From NCBI RefSeq assembly GCF_000723205.1, contig NZ_HG315671.1, positions 2,081,351 through 2,145,350 of the forward strand: a stretch of DNA of 64,000 nt. The letters run 5' to 3'. This DNA is from Formosa agariphila KMM 3901. Its GTDB lineage: Bacteria > Bacteroidota > Bacteroidia > Flavobacteriales > Flavobacteriaceae. Shown piece by piece: positions 52,933-62,778 of this stretch. A program made the translations under genes and the position numbers. Below the pieces are notes generated by a model. It ran no database searches and was not told the origin of the DNA. It was given only the letters and a program-made list of their open reading frames with translations. Position 1 is the first letter of the stretch; each line of letters begins with the position of its first letter.

Positions 52933-54367
52933 GGTCTACACTGTGTTTAAACGTATTATCGACTCCTAAATCTTTAAGCATTTCGCCATTAGAAATCACT
53001 GCATTATGTTGCGATAGTTTTTCAAAAACAATCGGCATTCCTGTTTTGTTGATTAATGTAATATTATATGCTCCTGAAAAGGCTTTAGCATCTTTATCAG
53101 GATATCTGTAACGATGCACATCAGACCAAAACGATTCGCCAAAAACGATAGGTGTTAGAGTCGCTCTTGATTTGTCTTCAAAATTTGACAACGTGATTTT
53201 ATGTCCAGTTCCATTCAGTTCTGCTAAACGCTGAACAGGATATTCTCCTACGGGGTGCATTAATTGCAATTCTACTTCGCAATTTTCGGTAGTATTGCCA
53301 TGAAAGCTTAGAAGCGGACCATACATTGCATCTCCTTTAGAATCTTTAATCACAGCATTTTTAGACACAGAATAGCCTTTTTCCTGATTACCGATAGCGG
53401 TACAACCGTCAATAAACGTTTCACCTATATGTGCACTCAAATCAAATCCGGAGCGCATGTTTTTAACTGTGGTATTTATCACTGTAATATGCTCTGTTTT
53501 CCGTCCTACCAAATACCCATACGGATACGATCTTACACCGTCTTCAGACAGCGATTTAATTTCGTTAGGCATTATTTTTCCTGGCGGATAATCACTTTTA
53601 AACTCCGAGTCGAAAGCAGGACCAGATGTTTCTGAAAGCATGGCGTTTGTTGTACGCATCTCGCCTTCAACATAACAGTCTTTTATATACGTATTGTATG
53701 CGCCTTGCATCACGATACCATGACCAAAACCTCTAGTAATCACCTTACACCCCAACAATTTGGTATCTTTCCCAGACACGAGTAACGAGGAATGTTTTTG
53801 TGGTTTTACTATCGGATTAGCCCCTTTCCCCAACAAATGGCCATATCCATACGGATACGAACCTTTAATATGTAATTGAACATTGCTAATGGTATTTCCG
53901 TCGCCCATAACATGCATCATAATAGCACCACGAAGCGGTATCTCTTCACCTAAATCTCGAACTTCTAAACCTTCGATAACATTGTGATTTCCGCTAACGA
54001 AAATTTCAAAAATATGATCCTGACCAAAAGCTTGATGCAAATGCGTATCGATATTAATTACAACATCATTTAAAATATATCGACTACCATTCCCAGAAAA
54101 ATGAAGCAAACTACTAATAGGGTAATCTATACTTGGTTTACCATCTTTATATTTTTTAAGCAGTATACGCTTACTTAAAGTTGTATCATTTAATACATAA
54201 ACCCCAGGTTTTAATGTAACAACTACATCATCTTGCGTTATATATTTAGCGAATTCTTGAAGAGAATCGACCTCAATACGCTCTGATTTTGGTTCACAGG
54301 ATAGCACTACTCCAATTGCCAACAGTAGCAAAATAATTCGATATGTAATTTTGTTTTTAATCCCCAT
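52925..54367 (-). CDS. Right-handed beta-helix lipoprotein (lyase-like)
   Basis: 480 residues, lipobox Cys24 (VLSC). The beta-helix (about 35-440) carries the paralogue motifs 'FSGNGSRYILNDVVINID', 'GSYPYGYGHLLGKGAN', 'GHGIVMQGAYNTYIKDCYVE', 'LSETSGPAF' and 'LSEDGVRSYP'. It is clearly related over its length to residues 25-445 of the beta-helix/SGNH fusion, but has no SGNH part. Conserved His, Tyr and Asp residues cluster in the 'KSLSEDG' and 'GHG' turns, which could be catalytic. PL6-like lyase or an epimerase-type activity are both possible. Gap to GH88 upstream is 21 bases. Confidence 0.85.
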   Translation of the reverse strand: MGIKNKITYRIILLLLAIGVVLSCEPKSERIEVDSLQEFAKYITQDDVVVTLKPGVYVLNDTTLSKRILLKKYKDGKPSIDYPISSLLHFSGNGSRYILNDVVINIDTHLHQAFGQDHIFEIFVSGNHNVIEGLEVRDLGEEIPLRGAIMMHVMGDGNTISNVQLHIKGSYPYGYGHLLGKGANPIVKPQKHSSLLVSGKDTKLLGCKVITRGFGHGIVMQGAYNTYIKDCYVEGEMRTTNAMLSETSGPAFDSEFKSDYPPGKIMPNEIKSLSEDGVRSYPYGYLVGRKTEHITVINTTVKNMRSGFDLSAHIGETFIDGCTAIGNQEKGYSVSKNAVIKDSKGDAMYGPLLSFHGNTTENCEVELQLMHPVGEYPVQRLAELNGTGHKITLSNFEDKSRATLTPIVFGESFWSDVHRYRYPDKDAKAFSGAYNITLINKTGMPIVFEKLSQHNAVISNGEMLKDLGVDNTFKHSVDHE

Positions 54368-54388
54368 TTAAAGTCAACTTGAATCGGT

Positions 54389-55588
54389 TTATTTGTTTTT
54401 ATCTTCTAATTTTTTCAACTTGAGTAACGCTTCCATATAATAATAATCTGCATAAACGATTGACGCATCAATTTCTGAATTACGTGGATGATGCCCCGTA
54501 GAATGTAGTAGTAGTGACTGATTAGTAGCATTGCTTGAGTAAGCATCTGAAGAAAGCATTGTTAAAAAGCGTTTAGCTTCATTAAAATATTTTTCTTGTA
54601 ATTGCTTGTCTTCGACTAAAGTCGATAATTCTAACATACCACAAGCCGCAACTGCCGCCGCCGAAGCATCTTTTGGCGCATTAGGAATTTTTGGATCATC
54701 AAAATCCCAAAACGGAATCCCGTCTTTTGGTAAGCGTTCCAGATATTTATCGGCTAACTTAATAGACGTTTCTAAAAAGTCTTTTCGACCTGTTTCTCGA
54801 TACGAAAAAGCAAAACCATATATCCCCCAAGTTTGTCCGCGTGCCCACATAGAATCGTCGGCATACCCTTGGTGAGCAACCCCACGAATAAATTCGCCTG
54901 TTTCGTTATTGAAAGATCCTAAATGATACGTAGAATAATCTGGTCTAACCAAATTTTTCATAGTGACTTCGGCATGACTTTCTGCGATATCATATAATCT
55001 TTTTGACCCACCGTTTTTCGATGCCCAAAACAGCAACTCCAAATTAATCATGTTATCAATAATGGTATTGTGTGGATATTGCGGTTTACTAGGCCAAGAA
55101 TGAATACTTCCCACTTTAGGATTATACAATGTTGCTAACGTATCTGCAGCGGCAAGCATAACCGTTTTATAGGCTTCGTTTCCGGTTAATCGGTACCCAT
55201 TCCCAAAACTACAATACACCTGAAATCCGATATCATGATCTAAGGCCTTTGAATACGCTATAGTTTTAATAGGTTCGGTAAATTCCTGAGCCACTTGTTT
55301 CAAGTTTTCATCTTCAGAAAATTCGTATGCATACCATAAAACCCCAGGCCAAAAGCCACTACACCAATCCCGAACTCCAACCAATTCCCATTGCGTTTCT
55401 CCTTTAAGAATTGTTCTTGGAAAACTGTCACGCGCTTTTAATGTACTAGTTGCTTCACTAATTTTTTCGGTATTAGCTTTTAGAATTTTATCTACCTCTA
55501 AAGTTCCCGATACTTTTTCCGATTGGTTACAACTACACAGTATATAAACTGCACTTAATACAGTTATGGTGTTCCTAAAAATGTCCAT
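54389..55588 (-). CDS. GH88 unsaturated glucuronyl hydrolase lipoprotein
   Basis: 399 residues, N-terminal signal with lipobox (LCSC, Cys18 or Cys20). The alpha/alpha barrel of GH88 is clear: 'DWCSGFWPGVLWYAYEF', 'LDHDIGFQVYCSFGNGYRLT' (Asp117 and Asp119), 'TIIDNMINLELLFWASKNGG' (Asp178), and 'WARGQTWGIYGFAFSYRETG'. Asp117 and Asp178 are 61 residues apart, the same spacing as the two catalytic aspartates of the Bacillus enzyme as I recall it. It hydrates the double bond at the non-reducing end left by lyases and releases the keto-sugar. First gene of the operon, 86 bases after the candidate HTCS site. Confidence 0.93.
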   Translation of the reverse strand: MDIFRNTITVLSAVYILCSCNQSEKVSGTLEVDKILKANTEKISEATSTLKARDSFPRTILKGETQWELVGVRDWCSGFWPGVLWYAYEFSEDENLKQVAQEFTEPIKTIAYSKALDHDIGFQVYCSFGNGYRLTGNEAYKTVMLAAADTLATLYNPKVGSIHSWPSKPQYPHNTIIDNMINLELLFWASKNGGSKRLYDIAESHAEVTMKNLVRPDYSTYHLGSFNNETGEFIRGVAHQGYADDSMWARGQTWGIYGFAFSYRETGRKDFLETSIKLADKYLERLPKDGIPFWDFDDPKIPNAPKDASAAAVAACGMLELSTLVEDKQLQEKYFNEAKRFLTMLSSDAYSSNATNQSLLLHSTGHHPRNSEIDASIVYADYYYMEALLKLKKLEDKNK

Positions 55589-55673
55589 GCTTTTATGTTT
55601 AATTTTTGAGTTTGTCTTTGGAATTATTTCGATACCCTAAAATTAGTTTTTCAGTTAAAGAACACGTCTAAAC

Positions 55674-55716
55674 TATTGTTCAATATGTCCTAATTATTGT
55701 CCATTTTATAGTTCAA
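55674..55716 (-). promoter_or_regulatory. Candidate operator: four direct GRAC repeats upstream of GH88
   Basis: On the minus strand the stretch contains GAACTATA, GGACAATA, GGACATAT and GAACAATA (core GRAC at plus positions 55714-55711, 55702-55699, 55690-55687 and 55681-55678), spaced 12, 12 and 9 bases. The second and fourth are 21 bases apart, two helical turns. Direct repeats suit the AraC-type DNA-binding domain of the hybrid regulator encoded at 55984. They lie 86-128 bases upstream of the GH88 start. No close -33/-7 consensus follows, as expected for an activator-dependent promoter. Confidence 0.4.
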
Positions 55717-55876
55717 CCACTTAAAAATATCAGTAATACTAAGGGTTCGTAAAATAGCGAGTCATAATTGTAGTACAAGACTTGTCTTTTGAATTAAAAA
55801 AAGACATCCCTCAATTTGATTTTAAAAAGGATGGAATTAACACCTAAAACATTACGATTTAGCTACGCCAAAAACA

Positions 55877-55909
55877 TAAAAAGACCGCTATAAATTAATA
55901 TGGCGGCCT
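55877..55909 (-). terminator. Probable terminator of the hybrid-regulator gene
   Basis: An 11-bp imperfect stem (55882-55892 with 55899-55909; one A-C mismatch, one T-G pair) with a six-base loop and a T-rich tail on the minus strand. It lies about 75 bases after the regulator's stop codon. The remaining gene-free DNA 55589-55983 contains the candidate operator and nothing else I recognise. Confidence 0.5.
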
Positions 55910-55983
55910 CTTGTATAAACGTTGAAATCTTTATTTATGTGTTTACTCACTTACGCTTAAAAAAACATAAAAAGTGTGTTTTT

Positions 55984-58900
55984 TTATTCCTTATTTCTAT
56001 TTTGGTTAATGTATTCTGTAGGTGTAATACCATATAATTCTTTAAACGTTTTACCAAAATATGTTTGGGAACTAAACCCAGACATATGTGTAATTTCTTT
56101 AATTGAATGTGCACTGTTTTGCAATAACTCGGAGGCGTATTTTAATCGGATTGTACGGATAAATGTACTCGGATTTTCTCCCGTTATAGATTGTATCTTT
56201 CTAAACAATTGAGAGCGTCCCACACCTACTTCAGACCGAATATCATCTATTTTAAAATCTTGATTATCAATATTCTTTAAGACCACTTTAGTTACTTTTT
56301 CTAAAAAAGCCTCGTCTAAAGCATTTGTAGTAAGTTCACTTGACGGAAGTAATGTACCCAATCTAGAGAACTTTTCACGCAATCTTGCCTTAGCTTCTAA
56401 TAAATTCTTAATCCGCGCGCGTAGCACTTCAATTTTAAACGGTTTAGGAACATAAGCATCTGCACCATGATCGAAACCAGAAATTTGATCATGATCTCCT
56501 GTCCGTGCTGTTAATAAAATAATTGGGATATGGCTCGTCTCTAAATCCGATTTTAAAGCTTTACACATTTCAAAACCATCCATCTTTGGCATCATAACAT
56601 CGCTAATAATAAGGTCTGGATATCGTTTTAAGGCTTTCTTCAATCCTTTTTTTCCATCCTCGGACGTGATTACATTATAGTAATCTTCTAAATCGTCTTT
56701 TAAATGTAACCTTAGCTCCTTATTGTCCTCTACAATTAAAACGGTGTGTGTTTTTAACGTTTCAGGATTTGAAACTTTCTGTTCCGTTTCCATTTCGGTA
56801 TTAGACACCAGTACATCATATTCTACCGCTTTCATCGAATTTATTAAAAACTCGTTTTTTTCATGCGCTACTCTTGCGAGTTTGCCTTGAGTTTTAATGG
56901 GTAGTCTTACTATAAATTCACTTCCTTTTTTAGGTGCGCTATGTACTAGAATTTCACCTTGATGCATATCGACTAAACTTTTTGTAAAATGAAGTCCGAT
57001 ACCCGTTCCTGATTTTGTTTCGTCTAAATTATAAAACCTAGAAAACACATGGTCCAGTTGCTTTTTCTTCATACCACGCCCCGAATCTTTAATACTAATT
57101 TCAACGTAGTCTGTTAGCGATTTCGAATTAAATTTTAAAAGGTTTACTTTTGGCTTCTCCGATGATTCAACCGATTTTACTGTCACCGCAATGTCTCCGC
57201 CATAATCGGTGTATTTTATCGCATTAGAAATTAAATTCGTTATGATTTTCTCTACTTTGTCAAAATCGTAAATTCCAGAACAATGCGCCACATCAGACTG
57301 AAACGTATAGCTAATTTGCTTGGTTTCTGCTAGCCCTTTAAATAGTCGGAAAATAGTTTCGGTAAACGCCACTATATCTCCACGCTCTAATTGCAAGGGT
57401 GCCATTCCTGCATCCATTTTTCTATAATCTAACAACTGATTAATTAAATGCAACAAACGTCTAGCGCTTCTTTGAGCTGTATGTGCAGACGATTCGACCA
57501 CATCGGTTTCCTTTATATGATTTAAAATTTTATCTAACGGATTTAAAATTAAAGTTAATGGCGTTCTAAATTCATGAGATACATTAATAAAAAACTCCAG
57601 TTTCATTAAATCTAACTTATGCTTCTGTGCATCTTCAATAGTTCTAGAATACAATCTTAAAAATGCCCAAATCAATAATGAAGCTATAGCAAAATAGGCC
57701 AAATACGCCCACAACGTTTTCCAAAATGGCGGAGACACTGTTACTTGTAGTGTACGTGCTTGTTGCACGTCCCAAGAGTCGTCTAAAGATGCTTTTACTT
57801 TAAAGACGTAATCGCCTGCTTGTAAATTCGAATAATTAACTTGTCTATTATGTCCGGCTTTAACAAAATCGTCGTCTACACCTTCAAGCTGATATCTATA
57901 TTTAACTTGATTTGGGTTGTTTAAAAACAAAGCTTCGAAATCGAATGAAATGTTGTTTTCGTTATGGTTTAAGTGGATCTGGTTTGTTTCAGAAATAGTC
58001 TGCTTTAATAACACACGCCCATTTATAGTATCGCCAACGTGAACAGGTCTATTATTCAGGCGAAGATTAGAAATTATTGGTGTAAGTGACGTTATGGAAT
58101 CTGAAAGAATGGACTGTGGGTCAAATACATTAAATCCGTTTAAACCTCCTGCTAAAATGCGACCATCTGTTGTTTTTTCTATGGATTTACTCTGGTATTC
58201 TAAACCTTGTAAACCATCTGTAATATTGAAATTTTTAAAATGATGCGTCTCTGGGTTAAAAACGGACATACCACTTTTAGTAATTAACCAAACCTGTTTT
58301 GCATAGTCTATTGTTAGGCCTACAATTAAATTATTCGGTAACCCATCTTTGGTAGTATACGATTGTAAGTGTTGAAATTCCGAATCGAATTTATGTAATC
58401 CGTTATCGGACGCCAACCAAATAGTACCAGAAGCATCTTCAATAATATCATTTATACGTACCCCTTTTATGTTCTGATGGTTCACCGCTTGTACCTGAAT
58501 ATTTTCAGGGATAAAAGCTTCTAGCGTATTTAAATTTAAACTGTTTAAACCTTGCGTGGTCCCTATAATCAATCGGTTTTTCGAATCGACAAATAAAGAC
58601 ACTATAAAATTACTGGCTAAACCTGAATCGGCATTAAACTGATTTTTAAACTGATGGAAACGCTCTGTTTTTGGATTATACAGATTTAATCCTTCCGATT
58701 TTAAACCCACCCAAATTCTATGTTCAGCATCTTCTACCCCAGTCCAAACCGAATTCTGCGCTAGCGAAGTTGTATCCAATTCATGATGCATAAACTGTTT
58801 AACTTGTCCTGTATCTGGATCAAACCGATTTAATCCGCCATCGAATGTGCAAATCCAAATATATCCATCGGAACTTTCAAAAGTATATAGAATTTTATTG

Positions 58901-60159
58901 GAGCTAAGTGTATTAGAGTCATTAGGATTATGAGTAAAATGTGTAAACGTCTGCGCTTTTTCATGAAACAAATTGAGTCCCTGATTATACACGCCTAGCC
59001 AAATACGTTGTTTAGAATCCTGTAATACAGACTGTACAATTTCGCCGTTTAATCCCTTCGGATTATTAGGTTGATAATAATAGTGACCGAATGCATTTTT
59101 TGAAAGTTGAAGTTTACTTACGCCTTTATTATAGCTTCCAATCCAAAATATACCCGTGTTATCCTGAAAGATTTTGGTAGGCTGATTGTTTGGCAATGAA
59201 AATAAATCGGATGGATTATTTACAATATGTTGCTTAATGGATTTAAAATTCGCATCGAACAAATACAGTCCGTGACCATCGGTAGACACCCAAATGAGAC
59301 CTGTGCAATCTTTATAAATATCGTTTATCGGAATGTGTTTATCGACTAAAGCTACCTGATTAAACTGATTGCTTTTTCGTTCCCAATGCACCAAATTCGC
59401 CAAGTCATTTCCAATCCAAAAATCCCCTAGCGCATCAATATATATACTTTTAGAAATATGGTTTAATTCGTAAGACGTTTTATGCTCTATTAAAATCCGC
59501 TCGAAATGATTCTCTTGTGTATTGTACTTATTAAGGTACGACCCATTAGTACCAATCCATATGGTATTTTGCTCATCCTGAACAATAACATTTACAATAT
59601 TATTATCTAGCGAATACTCGTTACCACTCGAATGTTTATAATGCGATATGTTAAACGGAGACGATGCCTCTTTATCTGGATCTAATTCAATTTTTACAGC
59701 ACCAGAATTGGTTCCTACCCAAACAGTATGATGTAATTTATCGTAAAACAATGTATTAACTACGGTACCATTTTCAGCGCTAAAATCAATATTTTTAAAA
59801 ATTTGAATACGAGAAAACCGATTCGTTTTTTTGTTCAGTACATTTAATCCATTATTGGTCCCAATCCATAAATTCCCGTCCTTATCTCCAGTAATGGCAT
59901 TAATTCTAATGTTACTAATTGTGGACGAATCTGTTTCATCTGGTCGAAACACTTCAATATCGTAACCATTAAACTTATTTAAACCATCAATAGTTCCAAA
60001 CCACAAATACCCATCTTTATCCTGAAAAATATCTAAGCAGGTACCACTAGACAAGCCGTCGACAGCATTAATATTTTCAAATTTCAGAGTGTTATATTGA
60101 GCCGATAACGAAACAGAAAACAGAAATAAAACGATAAGCGTATACCATTTTAAACTCAT
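55984..60159 (-). CDS. Hybrid two-component system regulator (HTCS)
   Basis: 1391 residues. A signal/TM start, then a large periplasmic sensor with two seven-bladed Reg_prop propellers (about 25-740; repeats such as 'DGYLWFGTIDGLNKF', 'GNLWIGTNNGLNVL') and a Y_Y_Y domain (about 745-810), a transmembrane helix (about 815-838), HisKA with 'NVSHEFRTPLTLILNPLDKI' (His near 858), an HATPase domain ('NLISNAIKYTDYGG'), a receiver domain ('VLIVEDNKEL', Asp in 'IISDVMMPKMDG'), and an AraC-type helix-turn-helix at the C-terminus. One-protein sensor and transcription factor, typical of polysaccharide loci. It should sense an oligosaccharide in the periplasm and switch on the GH88-lyase operon downstream. 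Confidence 0.96.
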   Translation of the reverse strand: MSLKWYTLIVLFLFSVSLSAQYNTLKFENINAVDGLSSGTCLDIFQDKDGYLWFGTIDGLNKFNGYDIEVFRPDETDSSTISNIRINAITGDKDGNLWIGTNNGLNVLNKKTNRFSRIQIFKNIDFSAENGTVVNTLFYDKLHHTVWVGTNSGAVKIELDPDKEASSPFNISHYKHSSGNEYSLDNNIVNVIVQDEQNTIWIGTNGSYLNKYNTQENHFERILIEHKTSYELNHISKSIYIDALGDFWIGNDLANLVHWERKSNQFNQVALVDKHIPINDIYKDCTGLIWVSTDGHGLYLFDANFKSIKQHIVNNPSDLFSLPNNQPTKIFQDNTGIFWIGSYNKGVSKLQLSKNAFGHYYYQPNNPKGLNGEIVQSVLQDSKQRIWLGVYNQGLNLFHEKAQTFTHFTHNPNDSNTLSSNKILYTFESSDGYIWICTFDGGLNRFDPDTGQVKQFMHHELDTTSLAQNSVWTGVEDAEHRIWVGLKSEGLNLYNPKTERFHQFKNQFNADSGLASNFIVSLFVDSKNRLIIGTTQGLNSLNLNTLEAFIPENIQVQAVNHQNIKGVRINDIIEDASGTIWLASDNGLHKFDSEFQHLQSYTTKDGLPNNLIVGLTIDYAKQVWLITKSGMSVFNPETHHFKNFNITDGLQGLEYQSKSIEKTTDGRILAGGLNGFNVFDPQSILSDSITSLTPIISNLRLNNRPVHVGDTINGRVLLKQTISETNQIHLNHNENNISFDFEALFLNNPNQVKYRYQLEGVDDDFVKAGHNRQVNYSNLQAGDYVFKVKASLDDSWDVQQARTLQVTVSPPFWKTLWAYLAYFAIASLLIWAFLRLYSRTIEDAQKHKLDLMKLEFFINVSHEFRTPLTLILNPLDKILNHIKETDVVESSAHTAQRSARRLLHLINQLLDYRKMDAGMAPLQLERGDIVAFTETIFRLFKGLAETKQISYTFQSDVAHCSGIYDFDKVEKIITNLISNAIKYTDYGGDIAVTVKSVESSEKPKVNLLKFNSKSLTDYVEISIKDSGRGMKKKQLDHVFSRFYNLDETKSGTGIGLHFTKSLVDMHQGEILVHSAPKKGSEFIVRLPIKTQGKLARVAHEKNEFLINSMKAVEYDVLVSNTEMETEQKVSNPETLKTHTVLIVEDNKELRLHLKDDLEDYYNVITSEDGKKGLKKALKRYPDLIISDVMMPKMDGFEMCKALKSDLETSHIPIILLTARTGDHDQISGFDHGADAYVPKPFKIEVLRARIKNLLEAKARLREKFSRLGTLLPSSELTTNALDEAFLEKVTKVVLKNIDNQDFKIDDIRSEVGVGRSQLFRKIQSITGENPSTFIRTIRLKYASELLQNSAHSIKEITHMSGFSSQTYFGKTFKELYGITPTEYINQNRNKE

Positions 60160-60687
60160 AGCGGTTTTTTAAATTTTAGAATCATATGTATTGAGGTTAA
60201 GCAGAAAAGAATATTCAAAACCTTACAAACATAATTAAATTTAATGGCAAAATAAACTGTTACAGTGTCCAGTTTATGTTTTGAATTTTGGATTGACACA
60301 CACCTCAAAAATGTTAGTTTACCACACAAATGAATCACTGATGTTTGGCGACTATCCCATAAATCTGTTCAATAAAGAAGATTACAGACTAATATATTTC
60401 AGTTTACACAACTTGGTAAGCAGTTAGTTTATCTCAAGAAAGATTATACTAATTTATTAGTCTTTTTAATCTCACCAATAAACATAGATAGTATCAATAC
60501 AATAAAAATTATAGATGACCCGATTAACAACCAAGTATTAAGTGATTGCAAATTAAAATTTCATGTCATTCAAAAAAACAACTAATTAAAATATGCTTAT
60601 AGAAGATTGCTGAGTTTGTTAGTGTTTGCATTCTAATAAAAATCAGTGATTTACAATTATTTTCATTTCATAAAAATGGTATGATTT
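60160..60687. other. Gene-free stretch between divergent genes
   Basis: The 528 bases separate the hybrid regulator (minus) from the M23 peptidase (plus). On the minus strand a TATGTTTG (60233-60226) matches the -7 promoter element about 67 bases before the regulator ATG, but the nearest TTTG lies only 14 bases upstream, which is short. A 5-bp hairpin followed by CTTTTT at 60448-60467 has no gene to end. A minus-strand frame at 60156-60338 has no family features and is not called. Confidence 0.35.
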
Positions 60688-60702
60688 ATGCATAAATTAG
60701 GT

Positions 60703-61824
60703 ATGAAGCAATATATAACCATACTATTAACACTACTTATAATTACCTCGTGTAAACAAACGCAACAAATTACAGATGCGATAACAAAACCAACGGCCAA
60801 AACTGTTTTTGAACGTAGTTTTAAAGGCAACGATAGTGTATTTCAAGACTACGAAGCACGTTACCATAAGGCCCTAAACAATACGCTTCAGTTGGAACTT
60901 CCTACAGTTATACAATTGAAATCGGACACTTCTGGTTTTAAAATTTTAGCTTATACCTTAGATTTAAAACAAGGGGAGCGTTTAAAAATTGAAACGGATG
61001 ATAATACAGATAGTTTACAGTTAGTTTTAGATATGTTCACATTAAATACTAATGCTATATCCTCAAAAAAACCAGTGATTTCGAACACTACAGAATCGAA
61101 TTCAATATCTTTTAAGGTTACGTCTACTAATCAATATAAATTTGTAATGATACCTAATGGCACAGTCCGCAAAAATTTTAGCATAAAATTATATACAGTA
61201 CCCACACTCGCTTTTCCTGTGAGTGGAAAAGACAATAAAGCTGTACAAAGTTTTTGGGGCGCTGTAAGAAGCGGAGGAAAACGCTCGCATGAAGGTATAG
61301 ATATATTTGCCAAACGCGGAACTCCTGTTGTTGCCTCTACAAACGGATTTATTACAGACACGGGGAATCGTGGCCTTGGCGGAAAACAAGTTTGGTTACG
61401 CGATGGTATTTTTGGTTCGTCTTTATATTATGCGCATTTAGACAGTATTGCGGTCTCCAGAGGAAATAAAGTAAATGTAGGTGATACTTTAGGTTTTGTA
61501 GGCAATACAGGAAATGCAAAAACGACTAGTCCGCATTTGCACTTCGGCATTTACACCAATGCAGGTGCAGTAGATCCCTATCCGTTTATTAAACTCACAG
61601 AACAAATAGAATTTAAAAAAGGAGCGTTGATAGATGTCGGTAAAACACGACTGCAAAAAAACGAACTTAGGATTAGCCCGGATACAAAATCTCAAAAACG
61701 AACTGATTTGCCTATAAATACTCAAGTAAACATAGTAGCTAAAACGAACCGTTGGTATCATACTCGTGTACAGGACACTTTAGAAGGGTTTATACATGAA
61801 AGTTTAATACAAACAGCACAGTAA
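60703..61824 (+). CDS. M23 (LytM) peptidase lipoprotein with SH3-like tail
   Basis: 373 residues from ATG 60703, chosen because it gives a standard lipoprotein signal with ITSC; an ATG 15 bases earlier is possible. A beta-rich N-terminal region (about 60-165) precedes the LytM domain with 'RSHEGIDIFAKRGTPVVAST' (first His and Asp ligands), 'YYAHLDSIAV' and 'SPHLHFGIYTNAGAVDPYPF' (HxH). The C-terminal 75 residues look like a bacterial SH3-like domain ('NRWYHTRVQDTLEGFIHESL'). The zinc-site residues are complete, so it is probably an active peptidoglycan endopeptidase. It stands apart from the glycan operon; the GH17 gene converges on it with a 26-base gap. Confidence 0.92.
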   Translation: MKQYITILLTLLIITSCKQTQQITDAITKPTAKTVFERSFKGNDSVFQDYEARYHKALNNTLQLELPTVIQLKSDTSGFKILAYTLDLKQGERLKIETDDNTDSLQLVLDMFTLNTNAISSKKPVISNTTESNSISFKVTSTNQYKFVMIPNGTVRKNFSIKLYTVPTLAFPVSGKDNKAVQSFWGAVRSGGKRSHEGIDIFAKRGTPVVASTNGFITDTGNRGLGGKQVWLRDGIFGSSLYYAHLDSIAVSRGNKVNVGDTLGFVGNTGNAKTTSPHLHFGIYTNAGAVDPYPFIKLTEQIEFKKGALIDVGKTRLQKNELRISPDTKSQKRTDLPINTQVNIVAKTNRWYHTRVQDTLEGFIHESLIQTAQ

Positions 61825-61850
61825 GCCGATTTAGATGTAGATTGACCACT

Positions 61851-62765
61851 TTATTTTTTATAGATAAAAGGAATTTTACTATAATATTTAGGCGTTTCAT
61901 TTTTATCCCATAGTCCCCAATAAGCGCCTACATCGCCTTCTGTACCCACTTTCCAAGACTCATCAAACGAAGAAAAATAGAACAAATCTATATCGTCTTC
62001 TTTAGACCATTCTTGGGCATTTATAAAATATTTAATGGCGTTTTCGTAAGAAGGTTTAGCACCATGCAACCCTAATCCTTGACTAGGCCAACCGGTTTCT
62101 GTAATGATTACGTGTTTACCTTGAGCCGCTTTTTTTGCTCTATTAAACATATCTTTCATATAAATAAGAGCATACTCCTGAGCGCAACCTTCCCAATACG
62201 GATAACAATTTGCTAAAATTACATCGCAAGCTTCTGTTATTTTTGGGCGGTTTACAAATTCGTAGTAGGCATCGACATAGCCTATAGGAAGTTCAGGAAT
62301 GGCGGTTTTAACCTCCTTCATATATTGTAAAAGTTCAACTTCAGATAAATCCTTACGATATAAGACTTCATTTCCAACTGCTGCTATATCGACATAACCA
62401 TTTTTTGCCAGTTTAATTAAGCCTGCAATTTCTTTTGCATTGATATCATCATCTTGTCCTAACCAAGCACCTACAAGTGTTTTTAGTCCTAGTTCTTTAG
62501 CAATTTCAGGTATTAATTCATTACCATCTGTACACGAAAACGAACGCATCCAACGGGTATGAGGTTTTAAAATTTTTAAACGTCTTCTTATTTGAGCTTC
62601 ACTAATTTTATCTCCTGCTTTCTGTCCTTCTTCGTATGCACTAAAACAAATACCGTGTACACCTTCTTTTATAATGCGACGGCATGTATTTTCTAATCCT
62701 CTTAGTGTTTTATTCTCGTGACTTCCACCAGAAAGCGATAAAATATTCTCTTTTCTATAAGACAT
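61851..62765 (-). CDS. GH17 beta-1,3-glucanase-like glycosidase, cytoplasmic
   Basis: 304 residues, a GH17 (beta/alpha)8 barrel without signal peptide. Acid/base Glu133 in 'AVGNEVLYRK' and nucleophile Glu223 in 'IITETGWPSQG' are in the standard settings. The start 'ENILSLSGGSHENKTL' is unusual but nothing longer is in frame. Substrates are beta-1,3-glucans or their oligosaccharides (for example laminarin). It follows an MFS transporter by 13 bases, so imported oligosaccharides could be cut in the cytoplasm. No laminarin SusC/SusD is visible in the window. Confidence 0.88.
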   Translation of the reverse strand: MSYRKENILSLSGGSHENKTLRGLENTCRRIIKEGVHGICFSAYEEGQKAGDKISEAQIRRRLKILKPHTRWMRSFSCTDGNELIPEIAKELGLKTLVGAWLGQDDDINAKEIAGLIKLAKNGYVDIAAVGNEVLYRKDLSEVELLQYMKEVKTAIPELPIGYVDAYYEFVNRPKITEACDVILANCYPYWEGCAQEYALIYMKDMFNRAKKAAQGKHVIITETGWPSQGLGLHGAKPSYENAIKYFINAQEWSKEDDIDLFYFSSFDESWKVGTEGDVGAYWGLWDKNETPKYYSKIPFIYKK

Positions 62766-62778
62766 ATTATAATACGAT

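Noticed and set aside
60156-60338. Minus-strand frame of 60 codons before the HTCS gene
   Set aside because: It ends over the HTCS start and has no family features.
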